In this document: positions 1 through 8,817 of the stretch, in pieces
Position numbering within the stretch: position 1 is the first letter of the stretch
Layout: the number at the start of each line of letters is the position of its first letter
Assembly: GCA_913045955.1 (NCBI GenBank)
Contig: CAJWRZ010000002.1
Span: 1 to 43,563, forward strand
Length of the DNA: 43,563 bases
From: an uncultured Puniceicoccaceae bacterium
GTDB taxonomy: Bacteria; Verrucomicrobiota; Verrucomicrobiia; Opitutales; Coraliomargaritaceae
Direction: 5' to 3'
Position numbers and translations under genes: made by a program
Notes under the pieces: generated by a model
What the model was told of the DNA's origin: nothing
Databases searched by the model: none
Seen by the model: only the letters and a program-made list of their open reading frames with translations

Positions 1-54
1 TGCATCAACGTGTGCGAAGATACCGATATTTCTGTATTTATTTAGGTCTGTCAT
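1..54 (-). CDS. fusA: Elongation factor G, N-terminal fragment (runs off window)
   Basis: Reading the minus strand from the ATG at 52-54 to the window edge gives 18 codons, MTDLNKYRNIGIFAHVDA. The segment RNIGIFAHVDA is the start of the GTPase G1 region of EF-G and would be followed by GKT beyond the edge. EF-G catalyses ribosomal translocation with GTP. Only the N-terminus is visible, so EF-G type I versus II and a possible paralogue cannot be told apart. The gene is divergent from the SDR-like gene at 257, with about 200 bp between the two starts. Confidence 0.85.
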   Translation of the reverse strand, partial: MTDLNKYRNIGIFAHVDA

Positions 55-158
55 TTTATTTATAAGAAAAGTAATTAGATCACTGTAGACTTCGGTTTTG
101 AGTGATTTTGTTAAATATTCAACTTTATTTGTTAAAAATTAAACGGCGGAGAATAGAA

Positions 159-185
159 ATGTCACTTGGATCTGCAAGACCGTAA
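159..185 (+). other. Eight-codon mini-ORF, possible leader peptide
   Basis: ATG at 159 opens an eight-codon frame (MSLGSARP, stop at 183-185). It is preceded at close range by GGCGGAGA (about 144-151), one of the best Shine-Dalgarno-like stretches in a window where most starts have none. The reading frame runs through the 5' arm of the terminator-like hairpin at 161-196, an arrangement known from attenuation leaders. The next gene on this strand begins at 257. Translation is not shown and a frame this short can arise by chance. Confidence 0.3.
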
Positions 186-196
186 AGTGGTTTTTT
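161..196 (+). terminator. Terminator-like hairpin upstream of the SDR gene
   Basis: CACTT (163-167) pairs with AAGTG (185-189), GG (168-169) with CC (180-181), and TCT (171-173) with AGA (177-179), around a GCA loop. There is one bulged base (170) and a three-base bulge (182-184). Six T follow at 191-196. It resembles an imperfect intrinsic terminator on the plus strand. No plus-strand gene lies upstream in the window except the mini-ORF overlapping the hairpin, so it may end a short leader transcript or small RNA. Confidence 0.4.
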
Positions 197-256
197 ATTC
201 AAATTCAGCGAATATGGATTTTGTTTTAATTAATTATATGCTAAGTTAATAGTATT

Positions 257-1696
257 ATGAATGTTTCAGAATCTACTAAGCCGACGATTGCGGTAGCCGG
301 TGGAAGTGGTTTTGTCGGAACCTACGTACGGAAGAAACTCAGAAATGCCTATCACTTTAAGGCATTAACCCGTAGTAAATATATCGCAGAGAGCACTCCA
401 GACAAGGACACTACCCAGTGGGAGCAATGTGATCTATATTCCTTGCCCCAAGTAACGGAGGCTTTAAAGGGCTGTAAATACGGTATATATTTAGTTCATT
501 CTATGGCACCCTCGAGTCGCTTAATGCAGGGAAACTTTAAAGACCTTGATTTATTATTAGCGGATAATTTCATCCGAGCAGCTGAAGATGCGGGACTCGA
601 ACATGTTGTCTACCTTAGTGGTATAATGCCTAGTGAAGATCAGGCGGAATATTCATCGCACTTAAAAAGCAGGCTCGAAGTAGAATCTGTCTTAAGAAGT
701 CGTTCGGTAAAAGTTACCGTGCTTCGTGCCGGAATTATCTTTGGTCCGGGAGGCTCTTCCTTTTCTATATTGATTAATCTAGTGCGCCGTTTGCCAATGA
801 TGGTATTACCTGCTTGGACTCACTCAATGACTCAGTCAATTGATATTAATGATGTCTGTCGGGCTTTTTCCAAGTGCCTTAAGGAGCCTGAATATAGGGG
901 CGGCACTTATGATTTAATCGGTCATGAGCCGATGCGTTATGATGCAATGGTCAAACGCGTTGCCCGAAAATTAAATCGTAGATTACTGACCTTTTCATTT
1001 CCTTTTAATTTCTTTTACTTCTCTAAGCATGGGCTTTCATTACTGGGGAATGTCCCCATGGCTTTAGTTGGCCCACTTCAAGAAAGCTTACGCCATGATT
1101 TATCGGCAAAGCCCAATGCGCTCTCCGAAGTTTTAGAAGAAGGGACTACTAGTTTTGATGCGTCATTTGCACTTTCTGTAAATGGAGATGGGACACTCAA
1201 GCCCAACCCTAGAAGCCTGACTCAAAAGCTCGATACCGAAGACTTACACAAAGCATGTCGTGTGCGTTCTGTTCAAAGAATGCCGCTGCCTTTAGGGTGG
1301 AATTCTCAGCAAGTTGCACGAGAATATAGTGAATGGCTTACTCGTAAGTTTGTGGGGATCGTCTCAGCTAGAATCAATGATTCAGGGCATATTAGTTTTT
1401 ATTTATTGGGTAAATTACTCTTACTAGAGCTCACGCCTACACCTTACAGTCTTTCTAACTTAAAGAGGAGTGCGTTCTACATATCAAAAGGTTTATTGGT
1501 TAAAAAAGTAGAGCCTTTAGGTCGCTTTGAATTCCGACTCTTTCCTGAAAATAATTGTTTAATTGCGGCGATTCATGGTTACGCTCCAATTATGCCCTGG
1601 TGGTTATATTCTCCAACCCAAGCATTTTTACACCTTAGAGTTATGCGATCTTTTTCACGGCATTTAAAACGCCGAAATGAACAAGCGACTCGATGA
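257..1696 (+). CDS. NAD(P)-binding SDR/epimerase-like protein with C-terminal DUF2867-like region
   Basis: This is a 479-residue protein. The N-terminal part is an atypical short-chain dehydrogenase/NmrA-like Rossmann domain: residues 9-21 carry TIAVAGGSGFVGT, the dinucleotide-binding GxxGxxG-like motif, followed by the NAD-epimerase-type core to about residue 250. The C-terminal part (about 320-479) contains VRSVQRMPLPLGW, then FYISKGLL and PWWLYSPTQAF, which I associate with the DUF2867 extension of bacterial SDR proteins; that assignment is tentative. Substrate is unknown. The gene is followed by cimA after 74 bp on the same strand, with no obvious functional link. No clear ribosome-binding site precedes the ATG. 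Alternatives are an NAD-dependent epimerase or a quinone/redox-sensing NmrA-type regulator. Confidence 0.75.
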   Translation: MNVSESTKPTIAVAGGSGFVGTYVRKKLRNAYHFKALTRSKYIAESTPDKDTTQWEQCDLYSLPQVTEALKGCKYGIYLVHSMAPSSRLMQGNFKDLDLLLADNFIRAAEDAGLEHVVYLSGIMPSEDQAEYSSHLKSRLEVESVLRSRSVKVTVLRAGIIFGPGGSSFSILINLVRRLPMMVLPAWTHSMTQSIDINDVCRAFSKCLKEPEYRGGTYDLIGHEPMRYDAMVKRVARKLNRRLLTFSFPFNFFYFSKHGLSLLGNVPMALVGPLQESLRHDLSAKPNALSEVLEEGTTSFDASFALSVNGDGTLKPNPRSLTQKLDTEDLHKACRVRSVQRMPLPLGWNSQQVAREYSEWLTRKFVGIVSARINDSGHISFYLLGKLLLLELTPTPYSLSNLKRSAFYISKGLLVKKVEPLGRFEFRLFPENNCLIAAIHGYAPIMPWWLYSPTQAFLHLRVMRSFSRHLKRRNEQATR

Positions 1697-1770
1697 TTTT
1701 CCGATGAGTGGTTTTTCCGACGGGTGATTTTTCAATTGCGAATTTTTGATGAATCTTCCAACGTAGCCCA

Positions 1771-3354
1771 ATGGTAAATAATTCAGTGAAAATCTATGAC
1801 ACAACTTTAAGGGATGGATCTCAAGGAGAGGGCATTTCATTTACAGTTGCGGCTAAACTTAGAGTGGCCGAAAAACTAGATCAATTCGGAGTAGATTATA
1901 TTGAAGGTGGATGGCCTGGTTCAAACCCTCGGGATGTATCTTTTTTTGAAGAGGCGAAGAATTTAGAATTAAGCCACGCTAAGTTGGTTGCTTTTGGTTC
2001 AACTCGGCGGGCAAATTTACTAGCTGAAGAAGACCCACAATTGAAGCTTTTAGTGGACGCTGAAACGCCGGTGGTCACCATTTTTGGTAAGTCATGGTTG
2101 TTGCACGTGACTGAAATCATTCGGACAACCGCTGAAGAGAATTTGAAGATGATCGAGGATTCAGTTCGATTTCTTAAGGAGCAAGGCAGAGAAGTGATCT
2201 ATGATGCCGAACATTTCTTCGATGGTTATAAAGATAATCCGGAATATGCCTTAGAGACATTGAAAGCGGCTCAAAGAGGCGGGGCTATCAACCTTACACT
2301 TTGTGATACCAATGGCGGACAATTAGTCCAGGAAGTCAGTGATATTGTTTCAACGGTTCGTGAAAAGTTTCAGGGAACACCCATAGGCGTCCATTGTCAC
2401 AATGACTCAGGACTTGGTGTTGCGGTTTCCCTTGCTGGAATTGATGCAGGTGCTCTGTTAGTTCAGGGTACTATTAATGGGATTGGCGAAAGAAATGGTA
2501 ATGCAAATCTAACCTCCATAATACCCAATCTTGCCCTTAAAATGGATAAGACGATGTCCTGCGGTAAAAATCTAGAAAACTTAAGGGCTTTGTCACTTTT
2601 TGTTGATGAGATGACCAACCTTTCCTCAAACTCGAAGGCGCCCTTTGTTGGTTTAAGCGCATTCGCCCACAAAGGCGGAGTCCATGCAGATGCCGCAGCG
2701 AAAGTAAAACATAGCTATGAGCACATCCAGCCCGAGCTTGTTGGCAATAAAACCCGTGTTTTGGTCTCGGATATGTCGGGTCGTAGTAGCATAATGATGA
2801 AAGCTAAAGAAATTGGCTTTGAATTGGATGCACGGTCACCTGAACTGAAAGACTTTTTAGGAGAACTTAAAGAGCTTGAATTTAAAGGTTATGAATATGA
2901 GGCAGCCGATGCTTCCTTGAAACTTTTACTGAACAGGTTCATGAAAGGTAAGAAGAATGCCATAGAGCTTGTCGGCTACCGTGTTATGGTCAGTGATCAA
3001 GTGGATTCCGGTGGCCTCCGCTCAGAAGCTTCCGTTCATGTTAAGATCGGTGAAAATCATCACCATACCGTCGCGGAGGCACGTGGCCCAGTAGATGCGC
3101 TTAATGAAGCCCTAACAAAAGCGATTGTCCCTGTTTTCCCAGAAGTTGAAGCAGTTCGCTTAACTGATTTTAAGGTTCGTATTCTTGAAAATAAACAGGG
3201 AACTGATGCAATTATCCGTGTTCTTATCGAATCAACGGACGGTGATTCTGTGTGGGGTACTGTTGGGGCTAGTGACAATATCATCGCCGCGACTTGGGAA
3301 GCTTTACTGGACTCTCTTGAATATAAGATTCAGATCAGCCGAAACGGTGATTGA
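1771..3354 (+). CDS. cimA: (R)-citramalate synthase
   Basis: This enzyme condenses pyruvate with acetyl-CoA to (R)-citramalate, the first step of the threonine-independent route to 2-oxobutyrate and isoleucine. The 527-residue length matches the Geobacter-type CimA family. The TIM-barrel catalytic domain starts with DTTLRDG at residues 10-16; the metal-binding HCHND has its histidines at about 208 and 210; GTINGIGERNGNANL follows. The region after about residue 390 is the LeuA-type regulatory/dimer domain, the site of isoleucine feedback inhibition in this family. A 2-isopropylmalate or homocitrate synthase is less likely given the DGSQGEG context and length. The ATG at 1771 has no visible Shine-Dalgarno, but the protein aligns from its first residues. 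Confidence 0.92.
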   Translation: MVNNSVKIYDTTLRDGSQGEGISFTVAAKLRVAEKLDQFGVDYIEGGWPGSNPRDVSFFEEAKNLELSHAKLVAFGSTRRANLLAEEDPQLKLLVDAETPVVTIFGKSWLLHVTEIIRTTAEENLKMIEDSVRFLKEQGREVIYDAEHFFDGYKDNPEYALETLKAAQRGGAINLTLCDTNGGQLVQEVSDIVSTVREKFQGTPIGVHCHNDSGLGVAVSLAGIDAGALLVQGTINGIGERNGNANLTSIIPNLALKMDKTMSCGKNLENLRALSLFVDEMTNLSSNSKAPFVGLSAFAHKGGVHADAAAKVKHSYEHIQPELVGNKTRVLVSDMSGRSSIMMKAKEIGFELDARSPELKDFLGELKELEFKGYEYEAADASLKLLLNRFMKGKKNAIELVGYRVMVSDQVDSGGLRSEASVHVKIGENHHHTVAEARGPVDALNEALTKAIVPVFPEVEAVRLTDFKVRILENKQGTDAIIRVLIESTDGDSVWGTVGASDNIIAATWEALLDSLEYKIQISRNGD

Positions 3355-3393
3355 GCTACAGCGGCTAATCCAAAGAATATAGCAGGTGGTAAG

Positions 3394-3663
3394 CTAGCAA
3401 TCCATCGATTGAGCTATCTTTTCTTTTAGAAGCTCCTTTTTGTCTTCATTCAGAGAGATTTCAGAATCGGCACTTTCTATAATAGAGTCTTCGTTTTCCC
3501 TAAAATGGCGGCACATATCTTGAGTTTCCATCACTTGTTTGTTGTATTTACCGCAAAATAAACAACATCTAACGTGGAATTTTAGCAGAATACGTTGAAC
3601 GAATGAAAGGTCTTTATAATCCTTTTTATTCAGGGAATTTGAAACTTGTTTACAGGTGAGCAT
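3394..3663 (-). CDS. Soluble zinc-finger anti-sigma factor
   Basis: This is an 89-residue protein with the ZAS zinc signature: Cys4 near the N-terminus, then HVRCCLFC, which fits HxxxCxxC (about residues 29-36). ZAS anti-sigma factors hold their ECF sigma partner inactive and often release it on thiol oxidation. It lies 22 bp downstream of the ECF sigma gene on the same strand, the usual sigma/anti-sigma order. No transmembrane segment is visible and the rest is a charged helical tail (NEDSIIESADSEISLNEDKK), so it should be cytoplasmic and sense an internal signal. The functional assignment is from motif plus context; the signal is unknown. Confidence 0.8.
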   Translation of the reverse strand: MLTCKQVSNSLNKKDYKDLSFVQRILLKFHVRCCLFCGKYNKQVMETQDMCRHFRENEDSIIESADSEISLNEDKKELLKEKIAQSMDC

Positions 3664-3685
3664 CTTAAAATCTATATTTTTTTGA

Positions 3686-4276
3686 TTAGGAATCTATCGT
3701 GAGCCATTTTTCTTTGAGTACTATTTTTAACTGTTCTCTAGCTCTGTGTAATAAAACCCATAGATAATTCGGTGATATATCCATAACCTTACAAACTTCT
3801 TCGGTTGTTTGATCTTCGAGCATTTTAAGGATAAAAGCTTGTTTAATAGGGTTTTTTAAGGTCTCGACACATTCCTTGAAGACAACCCAGAATTCTTTGT
3901 TATCAAACTGCTTCCTTGGGTTAAATTCCCATGGGTCAGGGTTCGTCGTAGCAATACCACTGTATTTGTACCACATACTTTCCATCAAGGCTTCATCTTC
4001 TTTGCTGATATCTACAGTCTGCGTCTTTATGGATTTTCGGATTTGGTCGACAATCTTATTACGCATAATGCCTCGAAGCCAGTATTTGATGTCCAACCTT
4101 CCATCGAATCTGTCCAAAGCTTTAATCCCAGCTAAAAAGGTATCTTGCACACAATCAGAAGCAATTTCAGGATTTTTTAAGCGAGAGAGGGCAAAGCGGT
4201 AAAGGTAGTCACCGTATAGATCAACCCATTTAGATGGTGGGGTTATGTTCGGTGTTTCCTTCTCGACATTAGACAT
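3686..4276 (-). CDS. ECF-type RNA polymerase sigma factor
   Basis: This 196-residue protein has a region 2 of LYRFALSRLKNPEIASDCVQ followed by LDIKYWLRGIMRNKIVDQIRK, the promoter -10 recognition helix, and a region 4 helix-turn-helix (TTEEVCKVMDISPNYLWVLL, then HRAREQL), the -35 recognition part. An insert between the domains with DPWEFNPRKQFDNKEFW resembles the ECF group that is regularly paired with small zinc anti-sigma factors (TIGR02943-like, from memory). The partner gene is immediately downstream. The sigma gene is divergent from the envelope cluster at 4366, so it might control that cluster as well as itself; this is inference only. Confidence 0.9.
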   Translation of the reverse strand: MSNVEKETPNITPPSKWVDLYGDYLYRFALSRLKNPEIASDCVQDTFLAGIKALDRFDGRLDIKYWLRGIMRNKIVDQIRKSIKTQTVDISKEDEALMESMWYKYSGIATTNPDPWEFNPRKQFDNKEFWVVFKECVETLKNPIKQAFILKMLEDQTTEEVCKVMDISPNYLWVLLHRAREQLKIVLKEKWLTIDS

Positions 4277-4365
4277 ACTTATAGGATTAAATTTGCTACA
4301 AATATCTAGGTCAACACTTCCTTTTATCTAAGCTTGAAGTATTTAAGTAATCTACAGCCTATACT

Positions 4366-5319
4366 ATGCCGAAAAGAGACATTAAAAAAAATAATATAAA
4401 TGAAAAGCAGGAGCGGGTCATTTGGTTATTTAAAGATGGCAAGTCTGGGCATGAATCTCAAGCGGAAGGGCTCGCATCTTCTCTTGAGCGGCTGAAGCCT
4501 ACTGAAGTCTATTCCGTCAAGCTACAGAAGCCACTGCATCGTTCATTGCTCAGCCTTATATTTAAGCGTAATGCTCAGAGCATTCCTTGGGCAAGCTTCC
4601 CTAAACCTGATTTAATTATCGGTGCGGGACACAGAACGCACTTATGGTTATTGGCAGCACAACTCTTTGTAGGTGGTAAAACAGTCCTTATGATGAAGCC
4701 GACTTTACCCGCCTGGCTCTACAATCTAGTTTTAATTCCCTCACACGATAAGCCCGCTTCTTCAGCCAATATTATCGAAACTCAAGGCGTACTAAATAAA
4801 ATTATTTCTACTGGCGACCGTATCAACGACCGAGGACTTATACTTCTCGGAGGTCTTTCTCAGCACTACCATTGGGATAGCCATTCGATTATTCAGCAAA
4901 TTAACCGCTTAATTGAGGACAACCCCAATATTAAATGGGAGATGACTACTTCTAGACGTACGCCTGCTGAAACTGAAGAACTGCTTTCAAAATTAAGTGC
5001 TAAAAATCTGAGCTTTACGCCCAATGAAGCAACGGATGCGTCTTGGGTTTCGAACCGATTGAAGATCGCAAGCCGCGTTTGGGTTACGGTTGACAGTGTA
5101 TCGATGGTTTATGAAGCGATCACTTCTGGAGCAGAAGTTGGCTTACTCAGCCTTGAAAGTAGTTCAAGTAAAAGCCGAGTGGCTGCCGCTATTGAAGATT
5201 TGAAACAGCAAAAAATCGTCTTGACCGACACTCACTTAGCTGAGGATTATTCGAGAACGGAGGAAGTTTTCAACGAAGCGGATCGATGCGCTTTATTAAT
5301 AGTTAAAAAATTCTTCTAG
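4366..5319 (+). CDS. ELM1/DUF1022 family protein, probable glycosyltransferase-like envelope protein
   Basis: This 317-residue protein matches the pattern of the 'mitochondrial fission ELM1' family (DUF1022): VIWLFKDGKSGHESQAEGL at residues 18-36, KPDLIIGAGHRTHLWLLAA in the first half, and a GT-B-like second half with WVTVDSVSMVYEAITSGAEVG. Bacterial members sit in lipopolysaccharide clusters and are thought to be nucleotide-sugar-dependent transferases, although the biochemistry is poorly known. It is the first gene of a plus-strand run with an acyltransferase and an MsbA-type exporter (14 bp and 39 bp gaps), which supports a lipid A/core role. No Shine-Dalgarno is seen before the start. Confidence 0.8.
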   Translation: MPKRDIKKNNINEKQERVIWLFKDGKSGHESQAEGLASSLERLKPTEVYSVKLQKPLHRSLLSLIFKRNAQSIPWASFPKPDLIIGAGHRTHLWLLAAQLFVGGKTVLMMKPTLPAWLYNLVLIPSHDKPASSANIIETQGVLNKIISTGDRINDRGLILLGGLSQHYHWDSHSIIQQINRLIEDNPNIKWEMTTSRRTPAETEELLSKLSAKNLSFTPNEATDASWVSNRLKIASRVWVTVDSVSMVYEAITSGAEVGLLSLESSSSKSRVAAAIEDLKQQKIVLTDTHLAEDYSRTEEVFNEADRCALLIVKKFF

Positions 5320-5333
5320 AACAAAACTTAAAG

Positions 5334-6263
5334 ATGAAGAGTAAAGATAGAACTACGCGTTTCAAAGGATTCGACAAATGGATTCAGTTTCAAGTTGTCC
5401 GAATTGTGTATTTTTCTTTCCAGATTTTGCCCCTTAAGCTGGTCTTTTCGATCGGTGGCTTACTTGGAGGCATAGCCTTTCACTGCTTTAAAAATAGACG
5501 ACTGCAGGTTTATGAAAATATCCAACACCTTAAAATTTGGGCTCAGGAAAAAGGAATTCAGAATCCAATTTTAGCTGAAGACACTCAAGTGCTGACTAAG
5601 ACTTTATTTGTTCGAAATATGGCGAACTTTTTGTCTTCAATCTGCCTTTTAAATAAAGGTAAGAAACAACTTAATAACGCAATTGAAATAGAAAACCTGG
5701 AACTTTTTGAAAAAACTTACGCTGAGAATAAAGGTGTGATCGTTTTATTTCCACACATGGGTCCATGGGAGCTGATCACGCAATTCCCGAATATATTCAG
5801 CTCTATAATTGAGCCTGGACAAATGGGTAGCCTGTACCGGCCCTTAAATAATTATTACACAAATCGCTGGTATTTAAGACAGAGACAACGCAACGGCATG
5901 AAATTATACAGTCGTGATGATGGATTTTTAAGTATGATTCGTTTTCTTAAAAAGCAGTCAGTTCTTTTTGTTCCCTTCGATCAAAGGCTTAGGGAGGGAG
6001 TGGCAGTACCGCTTTTTGGAAAGCCCGCACAGACGCCAAACCTCTCAACCTTATTCTACAGGAAGACCCAAGCACCCGTCTTATCTTTTTCAATCATCCA
6101 GTGCGGACATGCTCAGTGGAAAATGAAGTTCTTCCAGTTGCCTATTTCGGATATGAATGTGGAAGATGGAAGTCTATTTCTTGAGCGTTCCAATGAATTA
6201 TTAGAACAGATCATCCTTGAAAGTCCTTGCGACTACTTTTTCTTTCAAAATCGTTACAAATAG
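5334..6263 (+). CDS. LpxL/HtrB-type lysophospholipid or lipid A acyltransferase
   Basis: This 309-residue protein is of the LPLAT superfamily. The catalytic HX4E motif is HMGPWE at residues 141-146, preceded by GVIVLFP. GSLYRPLNNYYTN and VLFVPFDQR are further blocks typical of late lipid A acyltransferases. A hydrophobic stretch near residues 32-52 (LPLKLVFSIGGLLGGIAFHC) is the expected membrane anchor on the cytoplasmic face. It would add a secondary fatty acyl chain to a lipid A precursor. The next gene encodes an MsbA-like flippase, so acylation and export are encoded together. The exact acceptor cannot be read from sequence. Confidence 0.85.
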   Translation: MKSKDRTTRFKGFDKWIQFQVVRIVYFSFQILPLKLVFSIGGLLGGIAFHCFKNRRLQVYENIQHLKIWAQEKGIQNPILAEDTQVLTKTLFVRNMANFLSSICLLNKGKKQLNNAIEIENLELFEKTYAENKGVIVLFPHMGPWELITQFPNIFSSIIEPGQMGSLYRPLNNYYTNRWYLRQRQRNGMKLYSRDDGFLSMIRFLKKQSVLFVPFDQRLREGVAVPLFGKPAQTPNLSTLFYRKTQAPVLSFSIIQCGHAQWKMKFFQLPISDMNVEDGSLFLERSNELLEQIILESPCDYFFFQNRYK

Positions 6264-6302
6264 GTCATTCTTCAAAACGTCTGAGATTAATATGCCCAAT
6301 TT

Positions 6303-8006
6303 ATGGATGTCTTAAGAAAATTTTTCCCTTATTTTAAACTAATTAAACCGGTACGAATTCAATTCGCATTAGGGATTTTATTTGGTGTCCTGTTTTCGTT
6401 AACGAGTGGCTTTGGAATTCCACTGATGATCGAAATAGCTTTTCCCATTTTATTTGGAAATGCGGATCAGGCACCGGTTTGGCTCAGTAAATTAGTAGAC
6501 CAATTTTTCAAGGACGATATTAGGGGAGGCTTTTTGATTCTCTGTTCCTTGATGATTCCCTTTATGATGGCGATTCGTGCCCTAGCTGGTTGGGGAAATG
6601 GGTTTTTTATGAATTATACGGGTTTTTATTTAATCCAAAAACTGCAAAAGGAAATCTTCAGTAAGATTCAACTATTGCCGTATTCATTTTTTAAAGAAAA
6701 TAAAACAGGTGAAATTACGGCCAGCATATTAGCGTATCCAGACCAGATCAAGCGCGTGATCGTCGATATGAGTAATGATATTGTTAAGCAGCCTCTAACA
6801 CTGTGTGCCGCGCTCGGCTTTCTAATTTATAAGTCGGCGACAAGCGATAGTTTCTTTGTGGCCTTTATTGGATTCTTAAGCATCCCAATCTTGGTCTTAC
6901 CCATAAGGATGATCGGGAATTATCTATCTAAGCGATCAAGGCAAATTGTAAAATCAGGCGAAGCATTAAATTCATGGGTTATTGAAACAGTTCAGTCGCC
7001 CATAGAGATTAGATCCTTTAATCTAGAAGAGCGTCAAAAGAAACATTTCTCCGAAACACTGGATCGTATATTTAAATTCACAGTCAAAAGTGTCCGCACT
7101 AGTCTGCTAATTTCACCCAGCATTGAATTTGTTTCAAGTATTGGCTTCGGCTTGGCATTATATTTGGGTGTACAAAAAGGTATGTCCCAAGGCGAATTTC
7201 TTGCGCTTTTTATTGCTCTATACATGGCTTATGGACCTATCAAAAGATTGGGGCAGATGCATGGTCTGATTAAACAAATTGAGCCCCCTTTAGATCGTGT
7301 AGATCGCATCTTGAATTTAGAGGAGTCAGTCAAAAGTCCAGAAAATCCAATCAAAATCACCCAACCAATTAAAGGTTTAATTGAGTTCGAAGATGTCTCA
7401 TTTCAATACGAACCCGGTAAATTAGTTCTTGAATCCGTCGACATATCAGTGAAGCCATCTGTGCCTTTAGCTATAGTTGGTAAGAGTGGTTCGGGCAAGT
7501 CATCCTTTGTTAACCTAATTATGCGACTTTATGATCCGACTAGTGGGGTCATTAAACTCGATGGCATTGAGCTTAAAAAGTACCGTCTGCATGATCTTAG
7601 GCAGCAGATTGCTTATGTTCCACAAATGCCACTTTTATTTAATTGTTCTGCATTTGAGAATATCCGTATCGGTCGTCCCGGAGCTTCTGATGGTGAAGTG
7701 TTTAAGGCAGCCAAAGAAGCAAATGCTTATGATTTTATTAAAAATTTACCCGACGGATTTGATACGATAATTGGGGAGCAAGGGAACTCATTATCAGGAG
7801 GTCAAAAACAACGCATTGCCATAGCTAGAGCTTTACTTAAGGATGCACCTATAATGATCTTTGACGAAGCTACCTCGGCACTTGATGAGGGGCTGAGTAA
7901 AGAGATGCTGGATCGATTAGAATTAATTGCTAAAGAAAAGACCCTCATATTGATCACTCACGATGTGAGCATCAGCCAAAGAATTAACCAGAAAGTTTAC
8001 TTTTAA
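6303..8006 (+). CDS. MsbA-type ABC exporter (fused permease and ATPase)
   Basis: This 567-residue half-transporter has six predicted membrane helices in the first 320 residues and a C-terminal ATPase. Walker A is GKSGSGKS at 393-400, the signature LSGGQKQR starts at 497, Walker B ends in Asp521-Glu522 (MIFDEATSAL), and the H-loop is LITHD. The family includes MsbA, which flips lipid A-core across the inner membrane, but also peptide and drug exporters. Position directly after an ELM1-like protein and an acyltransferase, and before three glycosyltransferases, favours a lipid A/glycolipid substrate. The gene symbol is left open because substrate identity is inferred from context. Confidence 0.85.
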   Translation: MDVLRKFFPYFKLIKPVRIQFALGILFGVLFSLTSGFGIPLMIEIAFPILFGNADQAPVWLSKLVDQFFKDDIRGGFLILCSLMIPFMMAIRALAGWGNGFFMNYTGFYLIQKLQKEIFSKIQLLPYSFFKENKTGEITASILAYPDQIKRVIVDMSNDIVKQPLTLCAALGFLIYKSATSDSFFVAFIGFLSIPILVLPIRMIGNYLSKRSRQIVKSGEALNSWVIETVQSPIEIRSFNLEERQKKHFSETLDRIFKFTVKSVRTSLLISPSIEFVSSIGFGLALYLGVQKGMSQGEFLALFIALYMAYGPIKRLGQMHGLIKQIEPPLDRVDRILNLEESVKSPENPIKITQPIKGLIEFEDVSFQYEPGKLVLESVDISVKPSVPLAIVGKSGSGKSSFVNLIMRLYDPTSGVIKLDGIELKKYRLHDLRQQIAYVPQMPLLFNCSAFENIRIGRPGASDGEVFKAAKEANAYDFIKNLPDGFDTIIGEQGNSLSGGQKQRIAIARALLKDAPIMIFDEATSALDEGLSKEMLDRLELIAKEKTLILITHDVSISQRINQKVYF

Positions 8007-8029
8007 TTTTTGATTAGGCTTATCTTTTT

Positions 8030-8815
8030 ATGAATAAAAAGCTCCCCATTAGTTGTTATATTAGAACATTTAACGAAGAATCTACGATAGAAAAAGTCGT
8101 ACTTTCGGTAATTGGTTTTTGTTCGGAAGTGATTGTTGTTGATTCTCAATCCACAGACCGAACTGCTTTAGTTGCAAAGTCTTTGGGCGCTCGTGTTATT
8201 GAACAAGAATGGTTGGGTAATGGTTGTCAAAAAAGAGTGGGTGAACAGATTGCCGAAACGGATTGGCTCTTAGATCTTGATGCGGATGAGGTGGTCAGCA
8301 CTCGCCTTAAAAATGAAATTTTTAAAGCGTTTGAATCAGGCGAGGAGAGGTCGATAGATGTATTTTTGCTTAAATTAGTAACAGTGACGCCTAACGATCA
8401 AGTTTGGAAAAATTCTTGTTTAGCATGGCGACAGAAATTATACAGGAAATCAATTTATCGGATCCCTGATCACAAAGCCTGGGATCAATTTAAGGTTTTA
8501 GATTCATCCAAAGCAAAAAAACTTAAAGGAGCGCTATACCATTACTCCTTTAGGAATTTCGAGCATTTATTAAATAAAATGAATAGGGTGAGTTCAGTGA
8601 GAGCTAGCGAGAAGGAAATGAAGTCCCTCCCAATTTTATGCATAAGGATACTCTTCGGGTTTCCGTTTTATTGGTATAAGAAATTTGTGTATCAAAAGAT
8701 GTTCATGACAGGAATGTACGGCTTTATCTCTTCAATTTTAATGGCTGCTCAGCGTTGGTTGACTGATATCAAAATGTTTGAGAATTATACTTCAAAAAAC
8801 CATAAATCTTCCTAG
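8030..8815 (+). CDS. Family 2 glycosyltransferase, WaaE/KdtX-like
   Basis: This 261-residue GT-A enzyme has N-terminal ISCYIRTFNEESTIEKV, then VIVVDSQSTDRT, and the metal-binding LLDLDADEVVS (DxD type). The pattern and length resemble WaaE/KdtX beta-1,4-glucosyltransferases of the lipopolysaccharide inner core. A hydrophobic segment near the C-terminus (GMYGFISSILMAAQRWL) would associate it with the membrane. It follows the ABC exporter after 23 bp and is followed two bases later by a GT4 enzyme, so the genes are probably co-transcribed. Donor and acceptor are not determined. Confidence 0.85.
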   Translation: MNKKLPISCYIRTFNEESTIEKVVLSVIGFCSEVIVVDSQSTDRTALVAKSLGARVIEQEWLGNGCQKRVGEQIAETDWLLDLDADEVVSTRLKNEIFKAFESGEERSIDVFLLKLVTVTPNDQVWKNSCLAWRQKLYRKSIYRIPDHKAWDQFKVLDSSKAKKLKGALYHYSFRNFEHLLNKMNRVSSVRASEKEMKSLPILCIRILFGFPFYWYKKFVYQKMFMTGMYGFISSILMAAQRWLTDIKMFENYTSKNHKSS

Positions 8816-8817
8816 TT

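Noticed and set aside
3876-4202. 108-codon plus-strand frame opposite the ECF sigma gene
   Set aside because: Lies wholly within the well-supported sigma factor gene on the other strand.
4360-4365. TATACT directly before the ELM1-like start, and TATTAT before 13216, as leaderless-gene promoters
   Set aside because: They touch the ATG, too close for a transcript to include the start codon; A/T-rich leaders produce such hexamers by chance.
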